The notes beneath the pieces were generated by a model. That model searched no databases and had not been told where the DNA came from. It was given only the letters and a program-made list of their open reading frames with translations. Positions 51,012 through 60,943 of a DNA stretch of 64,000 bases are shown here, one piece after another. The position numbers and the translations under genes are program-made. Within the stretch, counting starts at the first letter, position 1. Each line of letters starts with the position of its first letter. The stretch comes from Cordylochernes scorpioides (taxonomy: Eukaryota > Arthropoda > Arachnida > Pseudoscorpiones > Chernetidae), in contig CP092879.1 in NCBI GenBank assembly GCA_030710605.1, positions 20,227,582-20,291,581 of the forward strand, written 5' to 3'.

Positions 51012-54000
51012 GTACCGTCTCGCAGCATCAACGCGCGAGGGCTCGCCACTCGGGGGAGGAGCCTTGCCCTTTGTCATCTCCTCAGGCAACATCACGAGGA
51101 CATCGCGTTTGTCCAGGAGACAAACGCATTTCATCTCGGCAGCGGCCAAGACCTCTGCCTCGGCTACAACGCTGTTATATTGGCCCATCCCGTAGCCATC
51201 TCGGGATCCGGACTCGCCTGCGTCTTCGGACCAGGCGTCGCCGTGCTACGACAGCGTGTCCTGTGGCCGGGCCACATTTCCTTGGCCGTCATCGATGTCC
51301 ACGGCGAGGAGATGACCATCCTCAACGCCCATCTGGCACACGACCCCCGCGAGCGGCTAGAGCAATTGGAGCTCCTGGCGGCAACAGCGATCCGGGAGAG
51401 GGCCTGGGTCCTCGGGGATCTCAACATCAGGGAGCCTTCGTCGTCCTCCGCGGATGCCCTCGCCGCTCTTCTGGACCTGGCTGCGCTGGTGGACGTAGCC
51501 ACCCAGTTTGACGCCGCCCACCTGCCCACCAGAGTCGCTAGCCGCGGCGACCAAATTGAGAGCAGCCGCCTGGACCGGATCCTCGTCCCTGCTGGAGTCC
51601 TGTATCGCGTCACCACCTACGCGACCAGCCACTACCATCTCTCTGACCACCGCCTCGTGCTGCTCCAGGTGGGCCCGCCCGCCGTCTCCCCTCACCAGCC
51701 TCGCTTTGCCGCGAAGCTTCGCTCGGGCCTTGCCCTAGAACACCTTGCTGGCTACATCCGGGAGTTGGAGGAAGACCTTGCGCACGACGACGATGACGGG
51801 ATCCTGTGGTGGGACAGGTGGACCACCATCAAGGCGGGGCTGTTAGCGGAGGCCAGATCCCTTCACGACCCGCGCCACACTGCCAGCGACGGCTACGTCG
51901 TCAGAGCAAAAAGATACATCGCGGCGCAGCTCGAGGCCTCCTCCATCCGGGCCGACTACCCGTCGCAGCCGGACCTGGCGCGCGCGATCCATCTTCGACG
52001 CCCGGTCAGCGTCACCAGGGACGACGACGACAGCGTCATCGAGGGCCCCGAGCTTCGGAGGAAGGCTTACGCGATCTTCCAGCCCCGCTTCGCCCGTCCC
52101 ACCAGCGACCCAGCTGAGGGAGCCGCCTTCATCGGCAACAGCATGATCATCCCCATCAGCGCGCTGGGCGAGGAAGACCCCCTCCACTGGCCCGAAATCT
52201 GCCCCAGCGAGATTGCCGCCGCCATCCGCCACCTCCCTCGCGGAAAGGCCCCTGCCTGGGACGGCTTGCCATGCGAACTCCTCGCCGCCTTCGAGGACTT
52301 CTTCGCCGAAGCTCTGGCCCGAGTCTTCGCGGCTTCACGGCTCCGCGGAGCCCTGCCTCCGTCGACGCGGCGCAGCTCCATTTGCCTGGTGCCCAAGGCC
52401 CGCGGCGGTCGCGGCCTTGAGGGATACAGGCCCAGCACACTGCCTCCGGCCGACTACAGGGTGCTGGCTGCCATTCTCCACCGGCGCCTCAAGCCCCACC
52501 TACGAGCCCTGGTACCAGACTGCCAGACGTACGCCGTCCCCGGGAGGCCCCCGTCCTGGAACATCGCCAAGGTGAAGGATGCTGTTGAGGAGGCAACCGC
52601 CATGGGCTCGCCGCTGGACGTCATGGACATCGACTTGGAGTCCGCCTTCGATTCCCTGGACCGCGGCTTCCTGGAGTCCCTGATGACGTCCCTCCGCCTC
52701 CCGCCGGCCTTCATGGGCAGGATTAACATCTTGTACGCCGGGGCGGACGCAACGATCCGGGCTGGATACTTTCACACCACCGCCTTCCCCCTCCTCAACG
52801 GCCTAAGGCAGGGCTGCGCCGTGAGTGCCGCCCTCTTTAGCATCGCTACGGGGCCGCTGCTACGTCGCCTGGAGTTGACCCTCGGTGTGGGCAACGTCAT
52901 CGCCTACGCCGACGACATCGTCCTCCTTTTCCATCGCGACGAAGAATTCGAGCGGGCGGGGACCGTCCTCGAAGACTTCAAGCGGGCCTCCGGTATCGCC
53001 GTCAACCTCGGGAAGAGCGCGGGCCTTTGGTGCGGCGCCTGGCGCAACCGCGGCGACTCCCCTCTCGGTGCCTCCTGGTCGACCACCTCCATCAGGGTCC
53101 TCGGGCTCGACATCGCCCCCAGGAGCTCCGTAGCCCATCAGGAGCAGCATCTTCTCGCCCTCCTGGAGTCCGCCTGCCGCCGATGGACGCCCTTCACCCG
53201 CGGCCTATCCCTCGTCGGGCAAGCTAGAGCGGCGAACTCGCTGGTGGGCTCCACCATCCAGCATCACCTGCACAGGTACCTGCCATCACCCCCGACCATC
53301 GCCAAGCTGCAGGCCCGACTAGCGAGGTTCGTCTGGGGGCCCGAGCACACAGCGTGGTTTCCCGCCGCCGTCATGGCGAGGCCCGTTGCCTCGGCCTCCA
53401 CGACCTGGCAACCCAACTCCGGCTCGCCTGCCTCAAGGGTGTGCAGGTCGCGCTCCGCGGAGACAGGAACGGCTTCGACTGGCTGGTCGCCAGCAGCAGC
53501 GAGGCCTGGATCCGCCCTCCGCCAGACGGCATGCGTCTCCAGCCCCGCCGTCTCCGGGTGCTGAAGCTGTGGGAGGAGGCCTCCAAGATCCTGAGCCTCA
53601 ATCACCGGGCGGTCCCCACATCTCAGCTGCTGGAAATCCCAATCATCGGTGGCTGCCGGTTCCTTCGCCCTCCCGACCTCCTGGCCCCTGCCCGCTGGCG
53701 CAGAGCCCGAGTCCGGGACCTTCTCGCGGAGGACCACCTCATCGCCCGCCCTACGCGCTCCGTCCTGGCTGACGTCGCGGCCCTGGGCGCCTTTTGCCGG
53801 AGGCTGACCTCCGAGAACGCCGTGGGCTTCGGGGGGGAGTCTCCATCTTCATCATCTTCATTAGTTGCGGCTGCGCGGGACGGTCACGCCGTTCCTCAAC
53901 GGCCTCACGACGCGCTCGGCCCGACGGGCCCTGGATCGTCCACGCCTCCCGGCCATGCCCATCTCCAGATTCATCGCGAGATGGACGCCCACCATCGCAC

Positions 54001-54428
54001 CACCATCCAAGATCGACTGGGCCTCGCTACGGCGCTGCGCCTTCTCGGGCCACGAGGCCGACGCGGCCCTCAAGTTGGCTCTCCACGCCCTGCCCCATCC
54101 GGCCCATCCTGCCTCGGCCGGCCCCTCGTGTCCTGCCTTCGAGTCCGTCGCCCGCTCCCTCGGCCACCGATACTGGAGCTGTCGTTCCATCAGGCCCCTC
54201 ATCAGAGAGGCCTTCAACATCATCGGACGGCCCCCTGACCTGCAGGCTTGGATATTCGGCGGGCCCGGCCTTGAGGACGACGCCCTCTCCATCCTGGCGT
54301 CGGCAAAGCTGCGCGTTTATCGCCACTTTGTACAGGTTGGGCTCGGAGAAACGGTGGAGGACCCGCTCATCGCCTGGTCCAGGACCCTCCAGCGACGAGG
54401 TCTCCTTCCTTCATCCCCCATCTTGTAA
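51008..54428 (+). pseudogene. Element B ORF2: endonuclease, RT, C-terminal finger
   Basis: ATG at 51008. A 2-nt loss within the first ten codons shifts the frame; the true frame then runs to about 53390. Endonuclease: SINARGLATRG, IAFVQETNAF, WVLGDLNIRE, HYHLSDHRLVL. RT: RGKAPAWDGLPCELLAAF, MDIDLESAFDSLDRGF, LRQGCAVSAALFSIAT, AYADDIVLLF. A loss of about 10 nt near 53388 shifts to the frame with GLHDLATQLRLACLKGVQV. A further shift near 53880 gives TPFLNGLTTRSARRALDRP and the end at TAA 54426-54428. Relative to element A, the finger Cys in CPAC is changed to CPAF. Confidence 0.8.
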
Positions 54429-54572
54429 ATTATATGTAACATATATGTAAATATTTCATTCTTTATGTAATTTATTTCTTTTATTCTCTTTCTATCTCTC
54501 TCTCTCTCGTTGATAAATCAATGTAATATTGTCTAAGATGACAATAAATAATTTTTAATTGTCAAAATTGTC

Positions 54573-54731
54573 ACACACAAACGAAAACACACGCATACAC
54601 ACACGCATAAACACGCATACACACACGCACGCATACATTAGCACGCATACATACACAAACGAAAACACACGCATACACTCACGCCTAAACACGCATACAC
54701 ACAAACACATGCACACGCAACGCAAACACGT
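54573..54731. repeat. AC-rich microsatellite after element B
   Basis: Mixed (ACAC), ACGCATACACAC and ACGAAAACACAC units over about 160 bp. Confidence 0.9.
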
Positions 54732-54791
54732 ACTTTTCAAACAATAAAAAACAGCACTAAAGTATCGAACAACAAATAGCATTGAATGGTA

Positions 54792-55349
54792 TTGTTACGA
54801 CTCTTCTCAGCCGTCGATGTTTGAGTGCAAGGTTTCTGAGAAGACAACGTGGGTTCGTTTTGGATACAGCTTAGTACTATAAATTTATTACCAGAACTTT
54901 TAAAGGGATATTAATAACTGTACATAGGAGATTGACTCGCCTTCATTGCCGCCCCAGGTAGGTTCCTCCTCGTCCTTCTTTGCTCCGTCCTCCACTTGTT
55001 AATCCAAACAGTCTCGGAGCCCACTTCCTCGCAGCCAACTTGCCGCGTCTGTTGTCACCGCCGTTCTCCCTGCTGCAGGTCCCGTAGTCACCAGACAGAC
55101 TTCTCCACCCAGACTGCCATGTCTTCTCGGCACACAAATCCCCGGCAGGCCGGCCGGCTTCCTTCACGGCGACACCAGCTGGACTCCCTGTCTGCCACCC
55201 CCTCCTCTGGAATTTGTCAATCAACACTTCCTGGAAGGGCCCCCTGCATACCTTCTTCTCTTGCCTTTCCCACTTCTTCCCTTCTACTTCTCTGCTGCAT
55301 CGCTTCACTATGATGAAGTAAATTGAGAAAACGCAGGGAGGGTTCACCA
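54792..55349 (-). repeat. Possible solo LTR or LTR fragment
   Basis: On the minus strand the right-hand part reads GGTAATAAATTTATAGTAC, then about 100 bp later ends GAGTCGTAACA, like the polyadenylation region and end of an LTR. The start TGGTGAACCCTCCCTGCG is a guess. I find no convincing target duplication, so the boundaries are weak. Confidence 0.3.
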
Positions 55350-55760
55350 CTGATGATCCAAGACCTTAATATTTTCTATCGCAGTAATGAAAGAAGGAAA
55401 GAGGCACAGCTGAATAGTTTTATCTCTCATTATCAAACAATGAGTTCCAATTCCAAAGTTATTCATGCATTGGAATATATTGGAAAATGCATTCCAATGC
55501 AGTAAGGGCAGTAGAAATTGTTTAATTTTTAAATGTTTTATATTATAGCAATATGTAAGATCAAAATAAAACAAGTGTTAATATTAATTTGATATTTAAC
55601 ATTAACTTTCTATAGCACCTTTTATAGCACACTTTAACATTATATATCGTTAAAATATTCATATCTTTTAAAATCATGTTTTTAATATCGGATATTTTTA
55701 TAAATTGAGAATTATATCTCTCTTTAGATCTAGGATATATCGTATGTGAGAATTCTAACA
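55350..55760. other. Intergenic, no feature seen
   Basis: AT-rich, no supported coding. Confidence 0.4.
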
Positions 55761-55982
55761 TACACTCATGAAGACAACACTTAGGGAAGTTGCACTTCTA
55801 TCATGTATATACGGGATTCAGACAATAACTCTGAAAGCTATTTGATACGCTGTGACCTTTATTGAAGACACAAGAGATAACTAAGTGTGAACAAAATAGC
55901 CTCTGTTAAAAAAAAACAAAAAAACAGACGATTGGTAAAATCAAATATGAAACTTCCTTAGGTTTTATCTATGAGAGTGTAT
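55761..55982. mobile_element. Mariner-type MITE, copy 3
   Basis: Ends TACACTCATGAAGACAACAC and AGGTTTTATCTATGAGAGTG; inner GGGATTCAGACAATAACTCT. Confidence 0.75.
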
Positions 55983-56189
55983 AAAAAAAGAGAATATAAA
56001 AAAGTTGCAAAAAGAAAGAAAAGGTTCGAAAATGAATAAGTCACTGATGTACAATTGAACTTCAGTAACTAATCCAGTTTTGAACCTTTTCTATGTACAA
56101 TTGAACTCAGAAGTATAGGGGTTGGTTGAACAAAATCAATTAAAACACATCGAAAAACGGCCTCGGGCACATATGTGCTCACTAAGATC

Positions 56190-56490
56190 ACCGAGGTGAT
56201 TGGTTGGAAGGATGGTCTAAATCATTGTACCGCTACGACACGGGATCGAATCCTGCATTGGGCACTTTTTCTAATTAGAAAAAAATGCTCCAATAGCCTC
56301 CGATTCTTGCAAAAGTCCAACCCCATCAGCGAGTGCAGGTAACCAAACGGGACTCTGGTAAGTGCAGAGTCGAACTGCTTTTCACATGTTTAGACGTGTG
56401 GTATACTTACAGTAAAAGCAGTCACTAACTACCCACCATGATTATGATGGCCTGTACCACATGTACTAGGGATAATAATAATAAAAAATA
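56190..56490 (+). mobile_element. tRNA-derived SINE
   Basis: An A-box-like GTGATTGGTTGGAAGGATGG is followed by the exact B box GGATCGAATCC at 56243-56253. A longer unrelated body follows, with a tail of GATAATAATAATAAAAAA. This is the layout of a tRNA-head SINE. The 5' boundary is approximate. Confidence 0.6.
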
Positions 56491-56493
56491 GTA

Positions 56494-56672
56494 TAACTGA
56501 ACCTCGCTATAGCAACATCACTAGGAACCAAACTTTTATGCTGCTATAACACCATGTTGTTATAGCCACGGTTAAACCATTTGGTAATTGAAACTTGGGA
56601 CCTTAGAATTGTGTTCTGACCACGTTGCTGTTATAAACCAGGTTGTTATAGCGAGGTTACATTGTATAAAGT
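56494..56672. mobile_element. MITE with AACCTCGCTATAGCAACA ends
   Basis: Left ACTGAACCTCGCTATAGCAA, right TTGTTATAGCGAGGTTACAT, imperfect inverted repeats; TA-bounded, pogo-type by look. Confidence 0.7.
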
Positions 56673-56818
56673 TCCACCTATATATATCAGATATATTGAA
56701 TAAACGCCCAATATATTGTTCATAAATTGCAAAAAGGTTTGTCAAAATGTTAACATTTATAATTAGAAAATACATTTTTACAAATCCATATCCACATTTC
56801 CAAGAAATGCACACCCAC

Positions 56819-56867
56819 CTGCCAACAGAAGAAACATGACGGCCGTCCAACCACCTCTCGCCGCCAT
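56819..56867 (-). CDS. Candidate first coding exon of a host gene (signal peptide)
   Basis: On the minus strand AAGATGGCGGCG gives an ATG in strong initiation context at 56867-56865. The peptide MAARGGWTAVMFLLLAG has a basic start and a hydrophobic core, like a signal peptide or anchor. It runs into GGCAG followed by GTGGGT, a good splice donor (GT at 56818-56817), leaving a phase-1 junction. The exon and the 60 bp upstream are GC-rich against an AT-rich background, as a promoter region would be. No downstream exon can be assigned within the window. It could be chance, but the combination is unusual here. Confidence 0.3.
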
Positions 56868-57086
56868 CTTGGGGGCGTTACTTCCATGGTACCACAGTGT
56901 ACCAGCTCCCATTTCTTATCGCCATATTGTTCATATCAATCTTTTCAGTCTTTATATACACGAACTTATATACGAATGTTTATTATATAAGTACAATGTC
57001 TCTATAAATAAATATTTAAAAACATGTAAGAAAGAAATACGAATTAAAAACAAGGTAATAAGATCAAATCTAAATAATTAGTGTGT

Positions 57087-57120
57087 GACGTTTCGGTAAC
57101 AGCGTTGTTAACATCTTCAG
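57087..57120 (-). ncRNA. Hammerhead-ribozyme-like motif
   Basis: On the minus strand CTGAAGA, then TGTTAACAACGCTGTTAC as an imperfect stem II, then CGAAAC and GTC. The core fits CUGANGA...GAAA...UH. Helix III is again A-C/G-U without loop. A decayed copy lies at 62126-62160. Confidence 0.5.
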
Positions 57121-57199
57121 ACAAAAGTACTGAATTACCTTGTGTTTGAAAAGACTTATAAGAAATTTCTCTTTAATTGGTTATAATAGATGATAAAAT

Positions 57200-57357
57200 A
57201 AGGAGAAAAACGTTTCTTTAATGAACGGATTCGTGACAAGCTTTCGGGCTGTCAAGCCCTTCAACAGGTACAATGTAATTTCATTGTACCTGTTGAAGGG
57301 CTTGACAGCCCTAAAGCTTGTCACGAATCCGTTCATTAAAGAAACTTTTTTCTCCTT
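57200..57357. repeat. 158-bp palindrome carrying two Penelope-terminus-like motifs
   Basis: Arms of about 75 bp (left from AAGGAGAAAAACG, right to CTCCTT) meet at CAATGTAATTTCATTG. Each arm holds CCTGTTGAAGGGCTTGACAG then CCCGAAAGCTTGTCAC (minus strand in the left arm; plus strand in the right arm with GAAA changed to TAAA). The hairpin GGGCT-TGAC-AGCCC is perfect. Confidence 0.8.
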
Positions 57358-57475
57358 ACCTTGTGTTTATAATTTATAATCCAAATTGTGCCTTATCGAA
57401 ATACGAATTAACTATATCTATATGAAAAAAATAGCACAAAAGTGAAATTGTACTTGGATCAGGTGGATAAATTAT

Positions 57476-57779
57476 GAAAAAGGCATCTCCTAATCGTGCA
57501 ACTAAAAGTTGCTGATGGCTTGCGCCATCTGTCGGAATATTCGTTGATTTTTAATTATTCCATAATTGACCAAATACCCATTCTTGATTAATCAAGAAAA
57601 GTTAACCACGTACACGTTTAGGGCTGTTGGTCCTCTTCAACGTGGTGCAATCTGTACCTCAACGACAAAAAAAAAAAGAACAATTAAAAATAAAGTTGAA
57701 TAGTTAATATTTATTCCGACAGATGGTGCAAGCCATCAGCAACTTTTAGTTACACAATCAGGAGATGCTTTTTTCTTAA
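57476..57779. mobile_element. Hammerhead-bearing MITE, copy 2
   Basis: Left end GAAAAAGGCATCTCCTAATC and right end ATCAGGAGATGCTTTTTTC; inner inverted blocks around GATGGCTTGCGCCATCTGTC and GACAGATGGTGCAAGCCATC. Confidence 0.8.
57612..57650 (-). ncRNA. Hammerhead-like motif, mutated
   Basis: On the minus strand CCACG, TTGAAGA, GGACCAACAGCCC, TAAAC, GTGTA, CGTGG. Helix I (CCACG/CGTGG) is perfect, but the core has C to T and GAAA to TAAA changes. Confidence 0.45.
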
Positions 57780-57887
57780 CTATATATAGTTAAAATTTTG
57801 ACAATTTTTAGTAAGCATATATTTGAATTAAAAAGATTCGAAAGCCCGGCTAATAAAACTACAAACCTTACATATTACGAAAAGAAA

Positions 57888-58300
57888 AAAAGACATCTCA
57901 TTATCGTGCAACTGAAAGTTGCTGATGGCTTGTGCCATCTATCGGAATATAAATCAACTATTCGTTGATTTTTAATTATTCCTAAATTTTATTCCAAAAT
58001 TAGCCAAATACCCATTCTTGATTAATCAAGAAAAACTAGCCATGTACTCGTTTCGGGCTGTTGGCCCTCATCAGCGTGGTGCAAGTTGTACCTCAACGAC
58101 CAAAAACTGGTCATTCGCTGATGAGGGCCAACAGCCAACGCAACGCGTACGTGGTTAGCTTTTCTTGACTAATCAAGAATCGGTATTTGGCTAATTCTGG
58201 ACTAATTGAAAATCAGCGAGAATAGTTGATATTTATTCCGATAGATGGCGCAAGCCATTAGCAACTTTCAGTTAGACGATAAGGAGATGCCTTTTTCTTT
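57888..58300. mobile_element. Hammerhead-bearing MITE, copy 3, with two facing motifs
   Basis: Left end AAAAAGACATCTCATTATCG and right end GATAAGGAGATGCCTTTTTC. The centre contains a well-preserved hammerhead core on the minus strand and a broken one on the plus strand (58088-58120), so the unit is close to a full palindrome. Confidence 0.8.
58045..58074 (-). ncRNA. Hammerhead ribozyme motif, best preserved
   Basis: On the minus strand: CTGATGA, stem II GGGC/GCCC with loop CAACA, GAAAC, GA, GTA. All conserved core bases are present. Helix III is A-C/G-U with a two-base loop, the very short form described for Penelope-associated hammerheads. Helix I can form from CCACG and CATGG with one mismatch. 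Confidence 0.65.
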
Positions 58301-58668
58301 TTCAGTATTTATGCACCTTATCCCAGTGCATCACATTTGTACTATTTTCCCGATACATATTACGTTGATATACCACCAATACCTTATGGAAACTGGGACA
58401 AGATACCGTGTTAATAAATACTGTTGCCCAGTAACCAGCTGATTTTCATATAGCGCGCCATCTATATGTGAAAAAAGTAATTATTTAAAATGATTTTTTT
58501 TTCTAAATAAAACCTTGAGAATATCCCATTAAGATTCCTAAAACGGTTCAAGAATCCTATATTGTTGCATCATGGTTAAGACGCCTATTTTAAAAATTAT
58601 TTATAATATTATTTTTCATATATTTCAAATTTAAATTTCATATTTATTTATTTTTATAAAACAGATTA

Positions 58669-59999
58669 CACTGGTCAACAACATTTTTGCACAAGAGAAC
58701 CTGATTATGTTTCTAGTGTAACTTTTCATGCTGAACTCAAAAATCTAATCACAAATTTCCCATCACCTATGGTTTTTGCGTGACGGTCTTTTTTTAGTAT
58801 TGGGATAAATACAGTAAAAAATGCAAACAATGTCACGTAACTGGTTTATCAAAAAATATTTTTCTTTGTCCACAAAAAAATAGCATCTTATCTACATGTC
58901 CTGAATCCAAATATACCATTAGTTTTTTTCTATTGCGCAATATTTCTGAGATACACCTACTTGAAATTTGGAAATATTGTTAATATATAGGCATATATGA
59001 ACGAAACATTTTTTTATTGAAAAGCAGTGACAGTGGATTTTCTTCTATACTTTGCTTGTGGTAGATCCCTCTTGAGTGTCCAGCAGTAGTCGGCAAGCAT
59101 AGCGGGACTCCATTTACCTTGGTACCGCTTCTCCATGCTTGATATATCTTGATGAAACCTCTCACCATGCTCATCGCTAACTGCGCCAAGAATGTCTGGA
59201 AAGAAATCTAGATGTGAATGCAGGAAATGGATCTTGAGGGACATGTTACATCCCAGTGCCATGTAGGAAAGCAACAGATCATTAACTATGTCTCGGTAAT
59301 TTTCAACCTTGACACTTCCTAAGAAGTTTTTGCAAACGTTTCTAAAGGAATTCCATGCTGCTGCTTCAACTTCATTATAACTATTTTGAAAATTTCCATC
59401 CTGCTGCAATTCTCGAATCTGAGGTCCAACGAAAATGCCTTCTTTAATCTTCTCTTCACTTATACTAGAATTTTTTTGTTTTAGGTAGGCAAATCCACTG
59501 GCATTTCGATCCATTGCCTTGACAAAGTTCTTCATTAATCCCAGTTTAATATGTAATGGTGGTAAGTAAATATTTTCTGAATCGATCAGGGGTAGATCTG
59601 CAATATTTTTATATCCTGGAGTAAAGATTTTACGGTTTTGCCAGATTTTTTTAATGTAATGCCTTTCCCTATCTCTGCTATCCCACTCACATAGAAAACA
59701 ACAAAATTTTGTATATCCAAGCTGTAACCCACGCAAAAGAGCAACGACTTTCAAATCGCTGCATATTTTCCAACCGTATCTTTCATATTCTATCTTTTTC
59801 AAAAGCAGTTTCATGTTTTCGTAAGTCTCTTTCATGTTGGATGCATGTATTTATCCCAATACTAAAAAAAGACCGTCAGGCAAAAACCATGGGTGATGGG
59901 ATATTTCTGATTAGAATTTTGAGTTCAGCATGAAAAGTTACGCTAGAAACACCATCAGGTTCTCTTGTGCAAAAAAAAAGTTTTTTTTGTAGACCTGTG
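58669..59999 (-). mobile_element. 1.33-kb DNA transposon with ~145-bp TIRs, TSD TTA
   Basis: Terminal inverted repeats about 58669-58812 and 59850-59999 begin CACTGGTCAACAA / CACAGGTCTACAA and share TTGCACAAGAGAACCTGAT, CTTTTCATGCTGAACTCAA and GACGGTCTTTTTTTAGTATT. TTA flanks both sides (58666-58668, 60000-60002). The CAC start and 3-bp TTA target would be compatible with the CACTA-like superfamilies, but this is a weak inference. One ORF fills the interior. Confidence 0.8.
59014..59835 (-). CDS. Unidentified transposon protein (273 residues)
   Basis: An intact frame from ATG 59835 to the stop at 59014, inside the TIR element. Sequence marks: CCFLCEWDSRDRERHYIKKI (a Cys pair that could bind metal), LPPLHIKLGLMKNFVKAMDR, IKEGIFVGPQIRELQQDGNF, LLLSYMALGCNMSLKIHFLH, SHLDFFPDILGAVSDEHGER, FHQDISSMEKRYQGKWSPAM and LADYCWTLKRD. 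The His-rich KIHFLHSHLDFF and the acidic DEHGERFHQDI look like an active-site or metal-site region. I have the impression this family is widespread in invertebrate genomes, but I cannot name it or assign a chemistry. It may be the C-terminal half of a larger transposase. A diverged relative lies at 62994-63390. Confidence 0.6.
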   Translation of the reverse strand: MKETYENMKLLLKKIEYERYGWKICSDLKVVALLRGLQLGYTKFCCFLCEWDSRDRERHYIKKIWQNRKIFTPGYKNIADLPLIDSENIYLPPLHIKLGLMKNFVKAMDRNASGFAYLKQKNSSISEEKIKEGIFVGPQIRELQQDGNFQNSYNEVEAAAWNSFRNVCKNFLGSVKVENYRDIVNDLLLSYMALGCNMSLKIHFLHSHLDFFPDILGAVSDEHGERFHQDISSMEKRYQGKWSPAMLADYCWTLKRDLPQAKYRRKSTVTAFQ

Positions 60000-60002
60000 T
60001 TA

Positions 60003-60158
60003 TTATTATGAAATATAATGTACTATAAAATCGTTTGTATTTTGATACACTGAATTCACAGCCGGCTTTAAACTTTGATGTGATAAATAAAAAGATTGTG
60101 AAAAAAGTAATAAAATTACAAATATATTCTCACAATGTGTATCTTTTTTATTTAAAAA
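60003..60158. other. AT-rich spacer
   Basis: Short spacer between the DNA transposon and the Penelope terminus. Confidence 0.3.
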
Positions 60159-60372
60159 ACGCTAGCTTTCAAGCGTTAATAGCTCTTCAACGGGCTTACT
60201 ATAATATCGACTTTATCCCATCAGAAATATTTACAAAAAACAAACGCGCGCAGCGTGGATATTTATAACTGAAAATTTTTATAACTGAAAATTTTAAATT
60301 GGTTTGTAATTTAACTATTTTATGGAATATGCCTATTTAATTTTTAGGGCATCCAGAACCTATAAAATTGAT

Positions 60373-60720
60373 CTATTGATTTCTTCTGAGATATCGGTAT
60401 TGTGATGGTAAATCTATTTTTCTGTTTATGCTGTTATATTCATTGGAAACGAGAGATTCTAAGAGTAACCGTTGAAATTTGTTCTTAAAGTTTTTGTAGT
60501 GGCATTTCGTTTGTGTTATGTTAAATTGGTGACCGGTCTGTGCAATATGTTGATAGATCATTGAACGTTGGTCTTTTGTTCTGATATTTCTGTTATGTTC
60601 GTTAAGTCTAACTTGTATCGATCTTCCTGTATCACCTATGTAGGTAGCATTGCAGTCTTGGCATTGAATTGAGTAAATTGCATTGGTTTGAAGTTTAGGT
60701 TCCCGTTGTTTTTCAGATTT
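60373..60720 (-). pseudogene. Penelope-like GIY-YIG endonuclease
   Basis: On the minus strand from 60720: KQREPKLQTNAIYSIQCQDC, NATYIGDTGRSIQVRLNEHN, then IYQHIAQTGHQFN, KFQRLLLESLVSNEYNSI and NRKIDLPSQYRYL, stop. IYSIQC and TYIGDTG are the GIY and YIG boxes. Arg in GRSIQVRL and Glu in LLLES are the expected catalytic and metal residues. A CX2C pair (CQDC) sits between GIY and YIG, as in animal Penelope elements. The 347 bp appear intact, but the link to RT has frame breaks at about 60800-60940. Confidence 0.75.
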
Positions 60721-60943
60721 AGCTATGGGATTTCTAAGAAGTTTACCTATGGACCTATGGTTACTAGAATACGTTTGAATTCCTTATCTGCGAAGAATAT
60801 GGGCTATTTTTCATTACATTTTGAATATGGGAGAATGCATTTGTTTCTATATACTTTAGCTGCTCTATGTGGCGAGGCGTTAAAACTGTGTCTATGATAA
60901 ATTGTGAAGAATAACCTCTTAGGCTAAGGTTCTTGAGGATATT

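Larger units (their letters stand above)
49341..54572 (+). mobile_element. L1/Tx1-like non-LTR element B, full length but frameshifted
   Basis: Same family and orientation as element A. 5' UTR starts right after (AC)n; ORF1 49401-51011, ORF2 51008-54428, and the 3' end GACAATAAATAATTTTTAAT then TGTC is again followed by AC-rich DNA. Length about 5.2 kb gives the size of a complete family member. It is disabled by several small indels and one stop. Confidence 0.85.

Noticed and set aside
54996-55313. 105-codon Ser/Cys-rich plus-strand ORF
   Set aside because: Low-complexity frame within a probable LTR; no domain.
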